NCBI GenBank assembly: GCA_033557465.1
Contig: CM066033.1
Coordinates: 707,329,637 to 707,393,636, forward strand
DNA from: Ichthyophis bannanicus
Taxonomy: Eukaryota > Chordata > Amphibia > Gymnophiona > Ichthyophiidae
DNA length: 64,000 nt
Reading direction: 5' to 3'
Both the position numbers and the translations under genes were made by a program. The notes beneath the pieces were generated by a model. The model saw nothing but the letters and a program-made list of their open reading frames with translations. It was not told where the DNA came from and searched no databases. Of this stretch, positions 32,301 to 43,422 are shown piece after piece. Position 1 is the stretch's first letter. Every line of letters begins with the position of its first letter.

Positions 32301-33491
32301 TCATCCTGGGACAGGAGATCCGGGCCCAGCCCAGCGGGACAGGTCCACAGACAGGGCAAGCAGCAGGAGAAACCAGGGCTGACTGGGCCATCTGGGTGCA
32401 ATCAATATCACCGACACCCCCTCACTCTGGATCTTGAAGAGGATCTTGGCAATCGGGTGAAAGGGGGGGGGGCGACGGGAACGCATAGAGTAGGCACCTG
32501 CCGCCACTCTCCCCTGGTGTGGTTGGTGCAAGCAGAAGAAAGGTAGCTGTGGGATGCACAGGAAGGCAAACAGGTCCATCACAGGCCTGTTCCAGCGGTG
32601 GAAGAGCAGCTTCATTACCCTGGGGTTCAAGCACCACTCGTGAGGGCAAGAGACCCTGCTCAGCCTGTCCGCTAAGCAGTTATCCTAGCCTGGCAGGTAT
32701 ACTGCTCGCAGGAGCATGCCATTGCACACTGCGAAAGAGAGAAGGGCCACTACCTCCTGGCAGAGGGAGTACAAACCCATGCCCCCCTGCTTGTTGATGT
32801 AGAACATTGCCACCTGGTTGTCCATCCGGATCAGCACCAAGTGGTGCCGCAGGTGGTGGCGGAATGCTTGCAAGGCCAGGAAAATCACCCTGAGCTCCAG
32901 GAGATTGATTTGTAAGAGCGACTCCTCCTGGGAGCAGCAGCTGTGTGTGGCAGTCCCCGCAATGCACCCCCCAATCCAGGAGGGAGACATCTGTTGTCAG
33001 GGTCCTCTGCGGTGGCATTCCTGTCTGGAGATGGCGCACGTTTTGCCACCAGGTGAGGGACTCTGCCAACTGGTGGGTGACTCTGACCCTGTCCCGTAGT
33101 AGGCCTATGGCTTGAGTCCACTGTGAAATAAGGCACCATTGGGCTGTCTGTATGTGGAGGCAGGCTAGGGGTGTGACATGGACCATTGAGGCCACGTGGC
33201 CCAGCAAGCAAAGCAGAAGGCGAGCTGGTACCGAGCGGTGGTGTTGCACCTCTTCTGCCAGTTGCCTGAGGCGGTCTGCCCTTTCCTTTGGGAAGATGGC
33301 CTTGGCCTATAATGCATTCAACTGCGCCTCTATGAACCCTTTGGGTTGGGGCAAGGTGGCATTTTGGGCAGTTGACGACAAACCCCAGGTGCTGCAGCAG
33401 GAGGATTGTACACTTTGAGGTCTGCCTGACCTCTGAGGCTGTGCTGCCTCTGATAAGCAAGTTGTCCATGTAGGGGAAGACATAGGTCCCC
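32301..33491 (-). pseudogene. RNase H, methyltransferase-like part and RT tail of DIRS F
   Basis: RNase H words: 'TLTTDVSLLDWGVHC' (TDAS changed to TDVS), 'LELRVIFLAL', 'IRMDNQVAMFYINKQGG'. Methyltransferase-like words follow near 32550 (MDLFAFLCIPQLPFFCLHQP). RT tail: 'DNLLIRGSTASE' near 33455, in the position of YLDDWLIRA, at the edge of the insert. Several frameshifts. Confidence 0.65.
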
Positions 33492-33879
33492 TGTGTAAGG
33501 GGAAATCAGTTTCTTGTTATACAAAGGGACCATGAGGCCCATCTGTGAATACCTAGATAGAAAGGAATGTGTTGTGCTAAGACAAGATTCAGTGATCTTC
33601 ACAGAGACAGGTACCAGTTTGTACGATTGCTAATTAGCAATAGCAGGTGCAGGGCTATGCTGCTGGGATGGGTTTATGACGTATATATGTTTTTGATACT
33701 GTATAAAAAATAGACTGCACTTCTAACGTACGGAATAAACTTACATGCTACTTATGTGTGTGTGTGTGTTTGTTCCCCTGGGATCCCAGACAGAGAGAAT
33801 AAGGTAATTCCTCGACCAAGAGAATTAGAGAACGTCCCAAGGGTAAGTGCTGGGAAAGGAAAGAACAGATACCCTCACA
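33492..33879 (+). repeat. Retroviral-type LTR (388 bp)
   Basis: It starts TGTGTAAGG and ends ACCCTCACA, inverted TG...CA ends. Inside are a TATAAAA-like box (near 33703) and AATAAA (33733-33738), followed by a TG-rich stretch near 33755. Directly downstream is a tRNA-complementary word, the layout of a 5' LTR. Confidence 0.7.
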
Positions 33880-33882
33880 ATT

Positions 33883-33900
33883 TGGTGTTATAAGTGGGAT
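33883..33900 (+). other. Primer-binding site, tRNA-Leu-like
   Basis: The 18-mer TGGTGTTATAAGTGGGAT lies 3 bp past the LTR end. It matches the complement of a vertebrate tRNA-Leu 3' end (TGGTGTCAGAAGTGGGAT, from memory) at 16 of 18 positions. Confidence 0.6.
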
Positions 33901-34119
33901 TTCCCCGATGCACTTTCTAAATTGAAGCAGCTTTGGTAGCTGCACAAGGATTTTTTAATTGACGTTGCTTTGGTAGCTCGTCTTGGAAAAATGCGCTTGG
34001 GTAGCGCTGGGAAAAAGCGCTTGGGTAGCGCTGGGAATATGCACTTGGGTAGTGCAGTGAATAACAGGGACGTCCTGCTGGGTCTGTGGTAATATCCTTC
34101 TCCTTCTCTGTGTGCTTGT

Positions 34120-34335
34120 GTGGTACCCTCTGCTTCTACATCTCTCTCAAGCTCCCTCCCTGGAGTTAGGGTCTGCTCCAGATCGTCTATCTCAGGAGGA
34201 CAGAATGTTATGGCATCCCAATCCCCAGTCTCTGCATCTCAGGGCTTGGTTGCTGAAGGCCTAGATTTCCATGATCTTAATATCCCTCAGCAAGTAAAAG
34301 ATATTCTTTTTGCTTCCAGGAAACCTTCCAGGGTG
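34120..34335 (+). pseudogene. Plus-strand DIRS recombinase segment in the LTR insert
   Basis: The open frame (VPSASTSLSSSLPGVRVCS... to VKDILFASRKPS) closely matches the minus-strand recombinase N-terminal part of family A (about 47570-47790 in A2). Its orientation is opposite to the surrounding DIRS F and the same as the LTR, so it belongs to the insert. Confidence 0.7.
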
Positions 34336-34841
34336 GCTACCACTTGGTAAAGACCCTTGGTGAGGAGACCAGGCCAAAGGGCAACACCCTGTACTGGTAG
34401 TGCCCTCCTCCAACCATGAACCTGAGGTACTGCCTGTAGGAGGGGTGGATCAGGATGTGGGTATACGCAGCCTTTAGATCCAAGCAGCACAGCCAATCTC
34501 CCTGGTGGAGTTAGGAGAGCAATGTTCCACGGGAGAGCTTCTTGAACTTCTCCCTCACCAGAAACTTGTTCAAGGCCCCCTGTTCTTTTGGGGACAAGGA
34601 AGTACCTTGAGTAGAAGCCCTTTCCCCACAGATGCTTGGCCTGCGAGCTCTGAGAGCAGTAAGGTCTGGTGAAGGAGAGGTCGCACTGACTCTCCTGGGA
34701 AGAACCTTGGGGGTTCCTGCTGCAAGCAGAGGAGGTACACCTCCTTGACCACCTGCAGGACCCACTGGTCTGAGGTGACTCTGGCCCACCTGTGGGTAAA
34801 GAGTGCCAGGCGGCCCACCTGTGGGCTGGGAGGGTCTTCAA
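34336..34841 (-). pseudogene. RT N-terminal part of DIRS F
   Basis: On minus: 'WARVTSDQWVLQVVKEVYLLCLQQEPP', 'GFYSRYFLVPKRTGG', a frame change, then RT words down to 'LPFGLVS' near 34375. The frame shifts near 34580 by a missing stretch in the 'RPILDLQNLNKFL' block. Confidence 0.65.
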
Positions 34842-34867
34842 GGGGGGAAGAGGCCCTGCCTGGGGAG

Positions 34868-36921
34868 TTAAAAGCTCCCCTTGGGTTGGATGGGAGTCGG
34901 GGCCTGAGGCTTCTGGGTTTTTAGCTTCCTGGGTCTGTGGCTCTGGCCCTTAGGCTGAGGGCCCTGCTGTTGATGGCCTAAGAAGGGCTGGTAGTGACTC
35001 TGGTAGAAGGACCCCTTTTTCCTCAGGAAAAGGAGTCTTTTCCCAATGGTTTCTTTCAGCGAAATGCTGAGATCTTCTTGAATAGCCTCTGCCTCAATCT
35101 CGGCTGCCTTGTTGGCCATGGGTTTGCTGAACAGGTTTTCCCCCGTGCATGGGATGTTGAGCAATTTTTCTTGGACCCATTGCTCGAGGTCCAAGGTCTG
35201 TAGCCAGACCTGGTGTTGATGCCCGCCATCGCTACTCGGCCACTAACTCAAAGCCATCATAGGTGGTTTGGGAAAGGAACTTAGAGCAGTCCCTGATCCC
35301 AGAAGTTAGGCAAAGGAACCGCTGGAGGGGTTCCCCGGTGAGCCCAGCCGAGAAGCCGGTGAGCTCCTGGATCGGGGTCTTGAGGTACATGCCTATGTAC
35401 AGTTCATAGGCCTGGATCCAGCACGCAAGCATGGAGCCCTGGTAGCATTTTCACCCGATGGAGTCGAGGACCCGAGCCTCTCTGCCCGGGAGGACAGAGG
35501 AGTAGTTCTTCTGGCTCTTCAACTTCTGCATGGTTGATTCCACAACCATTGAATCATGTGGGAGTTGGTTCTTGTGGAACCCGGGACCCTTCTTGATGTG
35601 GTAGATTGTGTCGATCCATTGGCTGACTACCAGCACTAAGGCCGGGGTCTCCCACATCCTGAGGAGTAGTCATTCAAGGATCAGCTGCACCGGAACTATA
35701 AGAGTGTCCTTGGATGGGGACTCATACTGGAGGATTTCCAGTTGTTCAGTGTGCAGGTCCTCCTCTGACACTGTCAGAACCGACATGGCCCCGGGCCATG
35801 TCCTGGACAAAGTCGTGGAAGGCTACGTCCTACGGGGGAGAATGGTGCTGGGGGAGATGGCACCGAGGGGACGTCTTGGTGCCGGCAGGTTTCTGGGGAG
35901 GCCTCGATATCGGTCTCTCACTCGGAGTCAGAGGGTGTCGAGAACTCAGAGGCCCTGTGGTCTTGCGTCTCAAGGCCGGTCCCAAGGAGCCAGGACCCTC
36001 CAGAGGACCTTGGGTCCGATTCCTGTAAACTGGCCAGGGGGGACCGGATATGCGAGCAATGGGGCCGGGACCTCGACCTCGACCGAGGACTCACCCGAGG
36101 CCGGTGGCGCTCGGAGCCTAGCTTGACACCAGGGGACTACCCAGCAATCGGGGGCCCAGTTGTTAGGGCAGATGAGGTGGAAGAACAGGCCATCATCGCC
36201 TGCTGCGGGGCCAGGATAGCAGAGATATTCTGCTCCAGGGCCACCATTCTGGTTTAGAGGCCAGAAGGCTCCACAGATTTTGGCGTGGGCACCAAGGACA
36301 TCGGGCCTGATGCCGGCACTCTCGCGAGTATGTCCTTGACGAGGACTACGGCCTTGGGAAGCCTCGCACAGTCTCCACCGGCCAAGGACTCCTTCTTAGA
36401 GACCTTAGTGGGGAGCTGCTCAGAGTTGCTCGAGTCCCTCCACAGGACTTTACCGGGTTCCACTGGTGGAACCTCCACTGGGTTTCAAGGATTTTTTTCT
36501 TTTTCCGCTCTGGGGTCTTCTTGGTGGAACTGCCGCCGCGGAACTCCGAGGATGCCCAAGCCTTACAGGAAGTGCTGGGCTTGAAGCTTGGCGTTGGGAA
36601 GGCCGGTGCCGAATCGGACCTCAGGAACATCCTCTCCTGCAACTCCGACCATTTCTTGTTGGTTTTCGGAATGGCCTGGCACAGGTTACAGGTGGTGCTA
36701 TCATGGTATGGGCCCAGACAGCCTAGGCAGCAGTCATGCGTGTCTGTAATAGACATGGGTTTGACTGCAGCAGTCACAGTTTTTGAACCCACCGGGTGAC
36801 ATGGTGGGAGACACCTAGCCAGGGTCAACAACCCCCAGGTGAAAAAAGGTGCAAACACCTTTTGAGGCGAGCCTCGATCAAAAATAAGAGAAGGAGTTGA
36901 GAACAGTGCCGGAACCGGCAC
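34868..36921 (-). pseudogene. Gag-like ORF1 of DIRS F, broken
   Basis: Pieces at 36346-36921, 35451-35657, 35232-35432 and 34868-35194 follow copy B gag in order. They show 'MSITDTHDCCLGCLGPYHDSTTCNLC' (Cys module), 'HDSMVVESTMQKLKSQKN', 'YELYIGMYLKTPIQELTGFSAGL' and 'LEQWVQEKLLNIPCTGENLFSKPM'. Frameshifts separate them. Confidence 0.75.
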
Positions 36922-38225
36922 TGGCTCGAGGCAGGAAGAGGAACCAGGAAAAAACTATTTTTAAAGGAAGGTTTTAAAGATCTTTTTCCAGGGAAATAAG
37001 ACAGACGTCCGTTGGGCTCCACGGAATAAAGGAGAGTGAGCAAGATGGCACCCTTGGGCAGGAAGGGGACCATGCATGCATGGTAGCATGTCCCAAAGGC
37101 TAGGGAAATACTCTGCATGGGCTCTGTCGGCATCAACAAGACCGATATGTGAGGACTGACTTTTTGCTTGTTCCTGGAGAACATTAATTATTCAAAGTTG
37201 TTAAAACCCGAGGATTGTGAAAAATTGCAAGAGGACCTTAATAAACTGGAAGATGAAATTTAATGTGGACAAGTGCAAAGTTATGCTCCTAGGAAGGAAC
37301 AACCCAAACTATGGTTAAATGATGCAAGATTCTACATTAGGAACCACCACCCAGGGAAAAGATTTAGGCGCCATTGTGGATAACACATTGAAACCCTCTG
37401 CCCAGTGTGCAGTGGCGGCCAAGAAAGCAAATAGAATGGAAAGGAATGGAGAATAAAACAAAGGATATTATAATGCCTCCGTATCGTTCCATGGTGCGAC
37501 CACACCTTGAATATTGTGTGCAATTCTGGTCACCATATCTTAAAAAGGATATAGCAAGATTAGAAAAGGTACACAGAAGAGCCACCAAAATGCTAAAGGG
37601 GATGGAAGGATACCCCTATGAGGAGAGGATAAAAAGATTAGGGCTTCTGAACCTAGAAAAGAGACGGCTGAGGGGAGATATGACAAGAAGTCTATAAATT
37701 AATGAATGGAATGGAACCAGTAAACGTAGATTGATTGTTTACATCATCCAAATCTAGAAAGACGAGGGGACATGCAATAAAGCTACAGTGTAACCCACTG
37801 TAAGACTAAAAGAGAAAATAATTTTTCACTCAACGAGTAATTCGTTACCGGAGGATGTAGTAAAAGCTATTAGTGTAGCTGGGTTTAAATAAAGGTTTTG
37901 ACAAATTCTTGGAGGAAAGGTCCATAAACCATTATTAAAGGGGACCCGGGAAATGAACTGCTTGTCCCAATACAAGCATTATGGAACCTGTGACTTCTAG
38001 AGAAACTGCTAGGTTCTTGTGATCTAGTTTGGTCACTGTTGGAAACAGGATACTGGGCCTGATGGACCTTGTTCTGACCCAGTATGGCATATCTTATGTT
38101 CTCTATGTACTGTAGCTGCTAGATGCTCAGAGTCTGGCAATTGCTGGATGTATTGAAGTTTGTCTGGAGGCTGGACTGTCTGGATCAATTGTTGAAACCA
38201 ATAAAATTGTTTTAAAAAAAAAAGA

Positions 38226-39109
38226 AATCAGACCAAAGAAAAACTTCAAAAAGAGCTGAAAACAGATGACCAAGAGCCTGCAATGAGAAACAAAAAATTG
38301 TATCCTTCAAGCTGGCTAGCCATGCAATGAAGACCAGAAAATTTAACTGCAAAAAAAAAAGCTAAGAGAAGTTATGAGTTAGTTTTATTTTAAAAAATAG
38401 AGAACATGACAAAATGAGGCTGCTGAAATTTGCATGTCTTCTGTATTTGGTGGGGAAAAAGCCAAGATGAGCAGTAAGGTCGATGACAGCACAGGAGCTC
38501 CTAAATATGTACTGTGAAGGCCTTCAGGCTTTTTCAGGAAGCTCTGGAAGGTGACACAGGACCAGCTTAGTTAAATGATCCACCTATATGACTAGAATTT
38601 GTAAAATATTCCAGAATTTTCAGATACAAAGTTCAGTGTCAATAATACAACAGTTTCTAGAGCCTATGCCATGCTGTAAGCAATGAACTCAAACCTATTC
38701 CTTGCAAAAGGTATAGATTCCCTGGTAATTCTATCTAGCAAATAAGGTACCAGCTCACCTGTTGTCTTTGTACAGATTAGAAATGTTTGAAGTTCATCTC
38801 CTACTAATCTAATAGATGGTAAACCCCAAAGTAGCTTGTGCATGCAACACAGAGTCATACTTTCCGCCTCATTTTATACTTTTCAACCCAACAGAAGCTA
38901 GAAAGAATTCTATAAAAGTGGTTAAGAATGCCTGTCTGTCTGGGGGCAAAAAAACTCTCCAAAAATTTAATGGAATGAAATTTGATATGTGGGGAAAAAT
39001 TGGTAGAGAGACACATTGAGTTAAAAAATAAGCCAAATTGGACCAGGGGCTCCAGAGAAATAAGCCCTCCAAAAAAACCCCTAGCCCAGCTAGCTTCTGT
39101 AGCATAGAA
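38226..39109. other. No gene recognised
   Basis: AT-rich. A 64-codon minus frame at 38664-38858 has no motif I can place. Possibly intronic DIP2 sequence or an unrecognised repeat. Confidence 0.4.
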
Positions 39110-39505
39110 AGCATAGGTTACTCACCTGTAACAGGTGTTCTCCGGGACAGCAGGAATCAGTCCTCGCATATGGGTGACATCAGCACCGATGGAGCCCTCG
39201 TGTAAGCATCCCCCCATCTTTCAAAGAAAGCCTTTGGGAGATGCCACCACACATGCATGATCCCCTTCCCGCCCAAGGGTGCCATCTTACTCAGTCAGAT
39301 GATACAGATGGCCAACAAAAGAAGATGGCAAAAAAAAAATAAATATATATATATATATATATATATTCAGCAACTCCAAGGGGAGGAGGGAGGGTTGTGA
39401 GGGCTGATTCCTGCTGTCCCCAGAGAACACATGTTACAGGTGAGTAACTACACTTTCTCTGGGAACAAGCAGGAAGTCAGTCCTCACATACGGGACTCCC
39501 TAGCT
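39110..39505 (-). repeat. 3' terminal repeat and ICR of DIRS D
   Basis: It starts with CACCTGTAACAGGTG. An (AT)n microsatellite has grown at about 39340-39365 between terminal repeat and ICR. The ICR junction reads 'GTAACTACACTTTCTCTGGGAACAAG'. Confidence 0.8.
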
Positions 39506-39664
39506 ACAGGCTACCGAAAGCCCATAAAGAAAACCACAAACTCAAGGGGAGCCGTGAGCAGCAGCAATTGAGTCCGCAGATACAGACTCAGTAGGACCAG
39601 TGTGTCTGATGGGAACCAACGCTTCAGTAGCCTGAACACAGAAGGGTCGGAGGGTAAGAGTTCT

Positions 39665-40460
39665 CTAGACCCCGAAGAGATTACAGAGCATGGCCTGGCC
39701 GAAGGCGCTGTCCCGTTGGGACTCCCTCTCCAGGAAATAGTGAGCTGTGAAGGTATGGACTGAAGACCAGGTGGTGGCCCGGCAGATGTCCAACATCGGG
39801 ACAGAGCGCAGGTTTGCCACGGAGGCTGCCATGGCCCTGACCCGGCCATCTAGTGTGAGCCCAGCCTTCTCATATGCGAAGGCACTGCAGTCCATCACCC
39901 AGGTGGACAGTGTTCGTTTGGTCACTGCTTCCCCCAGCTGACTAGGGTCGTAGGAAACAAAAATCTGAGAAGCTTTGCTGTGGCCCTGGGTACGCTGAAT
40001 GTAGAAGGACAGGACCTTCTTAAAGTCCAAGGTGTAAAGGACGATCTCCGCCCTGCTGGAGTGAGGCCTTGGGAAGAAGGTGGGTGGCACCACTTCCTGG
40101 TTGAGATGAAAGGAGGACACCACCTTCGGCAGGAATTTGGGATGCGTGCATAGCATGATCCTATTCTTGTAGAACCTGGTGTATGGTGCCTCTGCCACCA
40201 GGGCTTGGAGCTTGCTGACCCTGCAAGCGGAGGCGAGCTCAGCCAGGAACACGACTTTCCATGAGAGATACCTGAGGTGGCAGGTAGCCAGGGGCTCGAA
40301 AAGCGGGCGGGCGGGTTATGACAGCAGGAGCCCCCCACTCCGCTGCCGGAGGGCGGATGGGGAGTTTTGAAAGCAGGAGCCCCCTCAGAAAGCAGGTCAC
40401 CAGAGGCTGAGCTGAGATGGGCTTGCCTTCAACAGGGTGGTGGGTGTGCTGCCAGGGCAC
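39665..40460 (-). pseudogene. DIRS tyrosine recombinase of D, catalytic histidine deleted
   Basis: The 195-aa frame holds 'ACRVSKLQAL' (arginine kept), 'FLPKVVSSFHLNQEVV', 'LDGRVRAMAASVANLRSVPMLDICRATTWSSVHTFTAHYFLERES'. Compared with other copies, five residues (including the His of HxxR) are missing between 'GR' and 'VRAM', an in-frame loss. The nucleophile tyrosine is present. The N-terminal part up to 40460 is in other frames. Confidence 0.8.
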
Positions 40461-40589
40461 TGAGGTGCACTCTGACAGAGTTCGATTTGAGCCCGGATTG
40501 CGAGAGATGGAGAAGATACTGCAGCGCCATCTGCACCGGGCAGGAGAATGGGTTCACCCTTTGCTCCGCACACCACACCGAGAACCCGC

Positions 40590-41300
40590 ACCATTTGAAG
40601 GCATTCTGGTGGAAGCCTTACGGGAGACCAATAGGATCTCCTCCACTTCCCCTGAGAGGTTGAAGGAGATCAAGACTACCCTTTCAGCAGCCACGCTGTC
40701 AGTGATAGAGACCCAGATTGGGGTGCAGGAGCACCCTCTTCCTGAAACAAAATTCCGGAAGCATTCCTCAGGGGGTCAGTGCCTCCAGCGATAATCGAAG
40801 GAGCAGTGGAAACCATGGTTGTGTGTGCCACTGGGGAGCCACCAGGATCAGCAACACTCTGTCATGCAGAACCTTGAAAAGGGTCTTGGCAATCAACGGC
40901 ATGGGTGGGAAGGCATACATGTGGCCTTCCAACAATAAGATGAGGAACACATCTGCTGCTACCCGATCCGGGTGGGGCTGACTGGAGCAGAAGCGGGGCA
41001 ATTGGTAGTTGTCTGGGCTGACAAAGCGGTCCACCTGTGGGGTCCCCCAGAGTTGGAAGAGCTGGGTGGCCACTCTGGGATGCAGCTGCCACTCAAGTAG
41101 TTGAAGGACCCTGTTCAGTTTGTCTGCCAGGGCATTGTCCTGGCCTGGTAGATACACTGCCTGTAAGAGAATTCTATGATGGAGCACGTAGGAGCAGAGC
41201 GTCATCGCCTCACAACAAAGAGTGCGAAACCCCGTGTCCTCTTGCTTGTTCACATAGATCACCACCACTTGGTTGTCTGTTTGGATCAGCACTGGCTGGT
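40590..41300 (-). pseudogene. RNase H tail and methyltransferase-like domain of D
   Basis: The frame at 40768-41292 has 'IQTDNQVVVIYVNKQ', 'ALADKLNRVLQLLEW' (RNase H catalytic Asp kept), then 'LPRFCSSQPHPDRVAADVFLI', 'MYAFPPMPLIAKTLFKV', 'LILVAPQWHTQPWFPLLL', the DIRS methyltransferase-like module. Confidence 0.72.
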
Positions 41301-41799
41301 GGACTCAGGCGGTGGCGAAAAGCTCATATGGCTAGATATATGGCCCAGAGCTCCAGGAGGTTGATCTGATGGTTTCCCTCGGCTTGTGACCATCTGCCCT
41401 GGGTGCAAAGTTCCTCACAGTGGGCTCCTTATCCCAGCAAGGAGGCATCCGTCATGAGGACCCTTGAAGGGATTGGGGTTTGGAAGGGCATTGCCGCCAG
41501 GAGGTGCTGCGGATCCTGCCATCAAGTCAGGGAGTCTGCCAGCTGGTGGGTCACTAAGACTATGTCTTGGAGCCAACCCGTGGCCTGTGTCCGCTGGTCT
41601 CGAAGGCACCACTGGGCAACTCTCATGTGCAGACGGCTTCCAGGGTGACATGGACTGTGGAGGCCATGTGGTCAAATAGGCACAGCAGAAGCCAGGCGGA
41701 CACCAAGGAATGGTGCTGCACGTCTGTGGCTAATGCTCTGAGATAGTCAGCCCGCTCCAGGGGGAGGAAGGCCTTTGCCTGGACCATGTCCAGCTTTGC

Positions 41800-42501
41800 C
41801 CCTATGAATTCCAGACCCTGTGTCGGGAGGAGATGGACTTGGGGTGGTTTATTACGAACTCTAGATGTTGTAGGACATGGATGGTGTGAGCCATAGCTTG
41901 CTGCACCTTGGCAGCTGTGCTTCCTTTTATGAGGCTGTCATCTGGGTAGGGAAAGACGAATACCCCTTGGAGACGGAGGTAGGCAGCCACCACTGCCAGG
42001 CATTTGGTGAAGATCCTTGGGGTGGACACCAGTCTGAAGGGCAGTACCCTGAATTGGTAATGGCCTCCCCCTACCATGGAGCGAAGGTATTGCCTGTGGC
42101 TGGCGTGAATGAGGATGTGGGTATGAGCATCCTTCAAATCCAAGGAGCACAGCCAATCTCCCTGCTGGAAATAAGGCAGCAATGTTCCAAGGGAGAGCAT
42201 CTTGAACGTCTCCCTCACCAGGAACTTGTTCAGGTTTTGCAGGTCCAGGATGGGCCTTAGGCCCTCTGTCCTCTTTGGCACGAGGAAATACCTGGAGTAC
42301 AACCCCTTGCCACTGAGATGTTGGGGTACTAGTTCCACTGCCTTGTCCTTGAGAGGTCCTGCGAGTTCTTGTAGTAGAAGATCCCAGTGAAGGGGAGACC
42401 TGGGAGGATCTCCCGGGAAGAAAGGGGGAGGTATCTGTGTCAGGTGGAGAAGGTAGCCCTCCCTGACTACCTGGAATGCCCAGGAATTGGTGGTGATGGT
42501 T
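41800..42501 (-). pseudogene. Reverse transcriptase of DIRS D (left of CR1)
   Basis: A 236-aa frame carries 'GLYSRYFLVPKRTEGLRPIL', 'LCSLDLKDAHTHILIH' (SLDL Asp kept), 'FRVLPFRLVSTPRIFTKCL', and 'YPDDSLIKGS' in place of YLDDWLIRA. The RT aspartates are present. The N-terminal continuation is across the CR1 insertion, from 44068. Confidence 0.75.
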
Positions 42502-42840
42502 AAGCCTGACATCAGTACTGGGAAAAATGGAAGAAACCATCATAAAGAACAAAATTGCTGAACATGTAGATAGTCATGGCTTAATGGGAGACAGCCAACA
42601 TGGCTTTAGACAAGGAAGATCTTGTCTTACTAATCTGTTATGTTTTTTGAAGGTGTGAATAAACAGGTAGACAAAGGTGAGTCGGTTCATATAGTGTATT
42701 TGGACTTTCAGAAAACCTTTGACAAGGTCCCTCATCAGAGACTTTTGGCAAAACTAAAGAGTCATGGGATAGGAGGCAGTGTACTATTGTGGATCAGGAA
42801 CTGGTTAAAAGATAGAAAGCAGAGGGTAGGGCTAAATGGC

Positions 42841-42970
42841 CACAAGCATTGAGGAACCTGTGTCTTTTGGGGAAACTGTTAGGTACTTGTGACCTGGATT
42901 GGCCACTGTTGGAAACAGGATACTGGGCTTGATGGACCTTGGTCTGACCCAGTATGGCATATCTTATGTT
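42841..42970 (+). mobile_element. Short CR1 3' tail inserted inside a CR1
   Basis: These 130 bp (CACAAGCATTGAGGAACC to ATGGCATATCTTATGTT) repeat the 3' tail seen at 43935-44055, but sit in the ORF2 coding region. The flanks 'CTAAATGGC' and 'CCCAATGGAGAAAGG' are contiguous in the CR1 at 30557-30590. An extremely short 5'-truncated insertion. Confidence 0.85.
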
Positions 42971-43422
42971 CCCAATGGAGAAAGGTGAATAGTGGTGTAC
43001 CCCAGGGATCTGTGCTGGGTCCGCTGCTTTTTGACATATTCATAAATGACCTGGAAAAGGGAATAACGAGTGAGGTTATCAAATTTGCAGATGACACAAA
43101 ACTATTTAAAGTTGTTAAAACCCAAGAGGATTATGGAAAATTGCAAGAGGATCTTGATAAATTGAAAGACTGGACATCAAAATGGCAGATGAAATTTAAT
43201 GTGGACAAGTGCAAAGTTATGCACCTAGGGAACAACAACCCAAACTATGGTTACACGATGGAAGGTTCCACATTAGGAACCACCACCCAGGAAAAAGATT
43301 TAGGCGTCATTGTGGATAACATGTTAAAACCCTCCGCCCAGTGTGCAGCGGCAGCCAAGAGAGCAAATAGAATGCTAGGTATCATAAGGAAAGGAATGGA
43401 AAATTAAACAAAGGATATTATA

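Larger units (their letters stand above)
33492..34335 (+). mobile_element. LTR-bearing chimeric insert in DIRS F
   Basis: This 844-bp block interrupts the F RT. It consists of an LTR (33492-33879), a primer-binding-site-like word, an untranslated leader with short tandem hairpin repeats, and a plus-strand segment of a DIRS recombinase (34120-34335). No gag, pol or second LTR. The F sequence lost about 15 bp at the join and no target duplication is evident, so it may have arrived by recombination or an aberrant insertion. Confidence 0.55.
30694..37181 (-). mobile_element. DIRS retrotransposon F (family B-like)
   Basis: Ends are AGCGTAGTTACTCACCTGTAACAGGTG at 30694 and ...TTCCTGGAGAA at 37181, with inverted terminal repeats (about 30740-30880 against 37005-37181) and an ICR at about 30925-31030. 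On minus the order is gag (36921-34868), RT (34841-33470, interrupted), RNase H/methyltransferase-like (33249-32301), recombinase (32255-31320). All frames are broken. An LTR-bearing insert sits at 33492-34335. Confidence 0.85.
30155..38108 (+). mobile_element. CR1 LINE interrupted by DIRS F
   Basis: The left piece 30155-30693 encodes RT blocks from 'SGEWQIFKKGSIGDQGNYRPVSLMS' through 'VVYLDFQKAFDKVPH' and '[20 protein letters not shown]' to 'KFAD'. The right piece 37182-38108 continues with 'FKVVKT', the C-terminal ORF2 blocks and the standard 3' end (GACCCAGTATGGCATATCTTATGTTC). Joining the flanks in thought makes one CR1 with DIRS F cutting the FADD motif. Indels in the right piece break the frame. 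Confidence 0.88.
26761..38225 (+). mobile_element. L1-like LINE, 5'-truncated and split by later insertions
   Basis: Pieces in order: RT (26775-27480), middle ORF2 (27960-28905), C-terminus (29648-29930), 3' UTR (to about 30150 and 38110-38225). The last piece ends with AATAAA (38200-38205) and a poly-A run (38213-38223). Between the pieces lie a SINE, an unclassified repeat, and a CR1 carrying DIRS F. The poly-A tail after 8 kb of younger insertions supports one original copy. Frameshifts and stops are frequent. Confidence 0.65.

Noticed and set aside
33750..33772. TG repeat as a regulatory element
   Set aside because: A short simple repeat inside the LTR; no further evidence of function.
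38664..38858. 64-codon minus frame possibly a host exon
   Set aside because: No splice sites or recognisable domain could be assigned; length is within chance.
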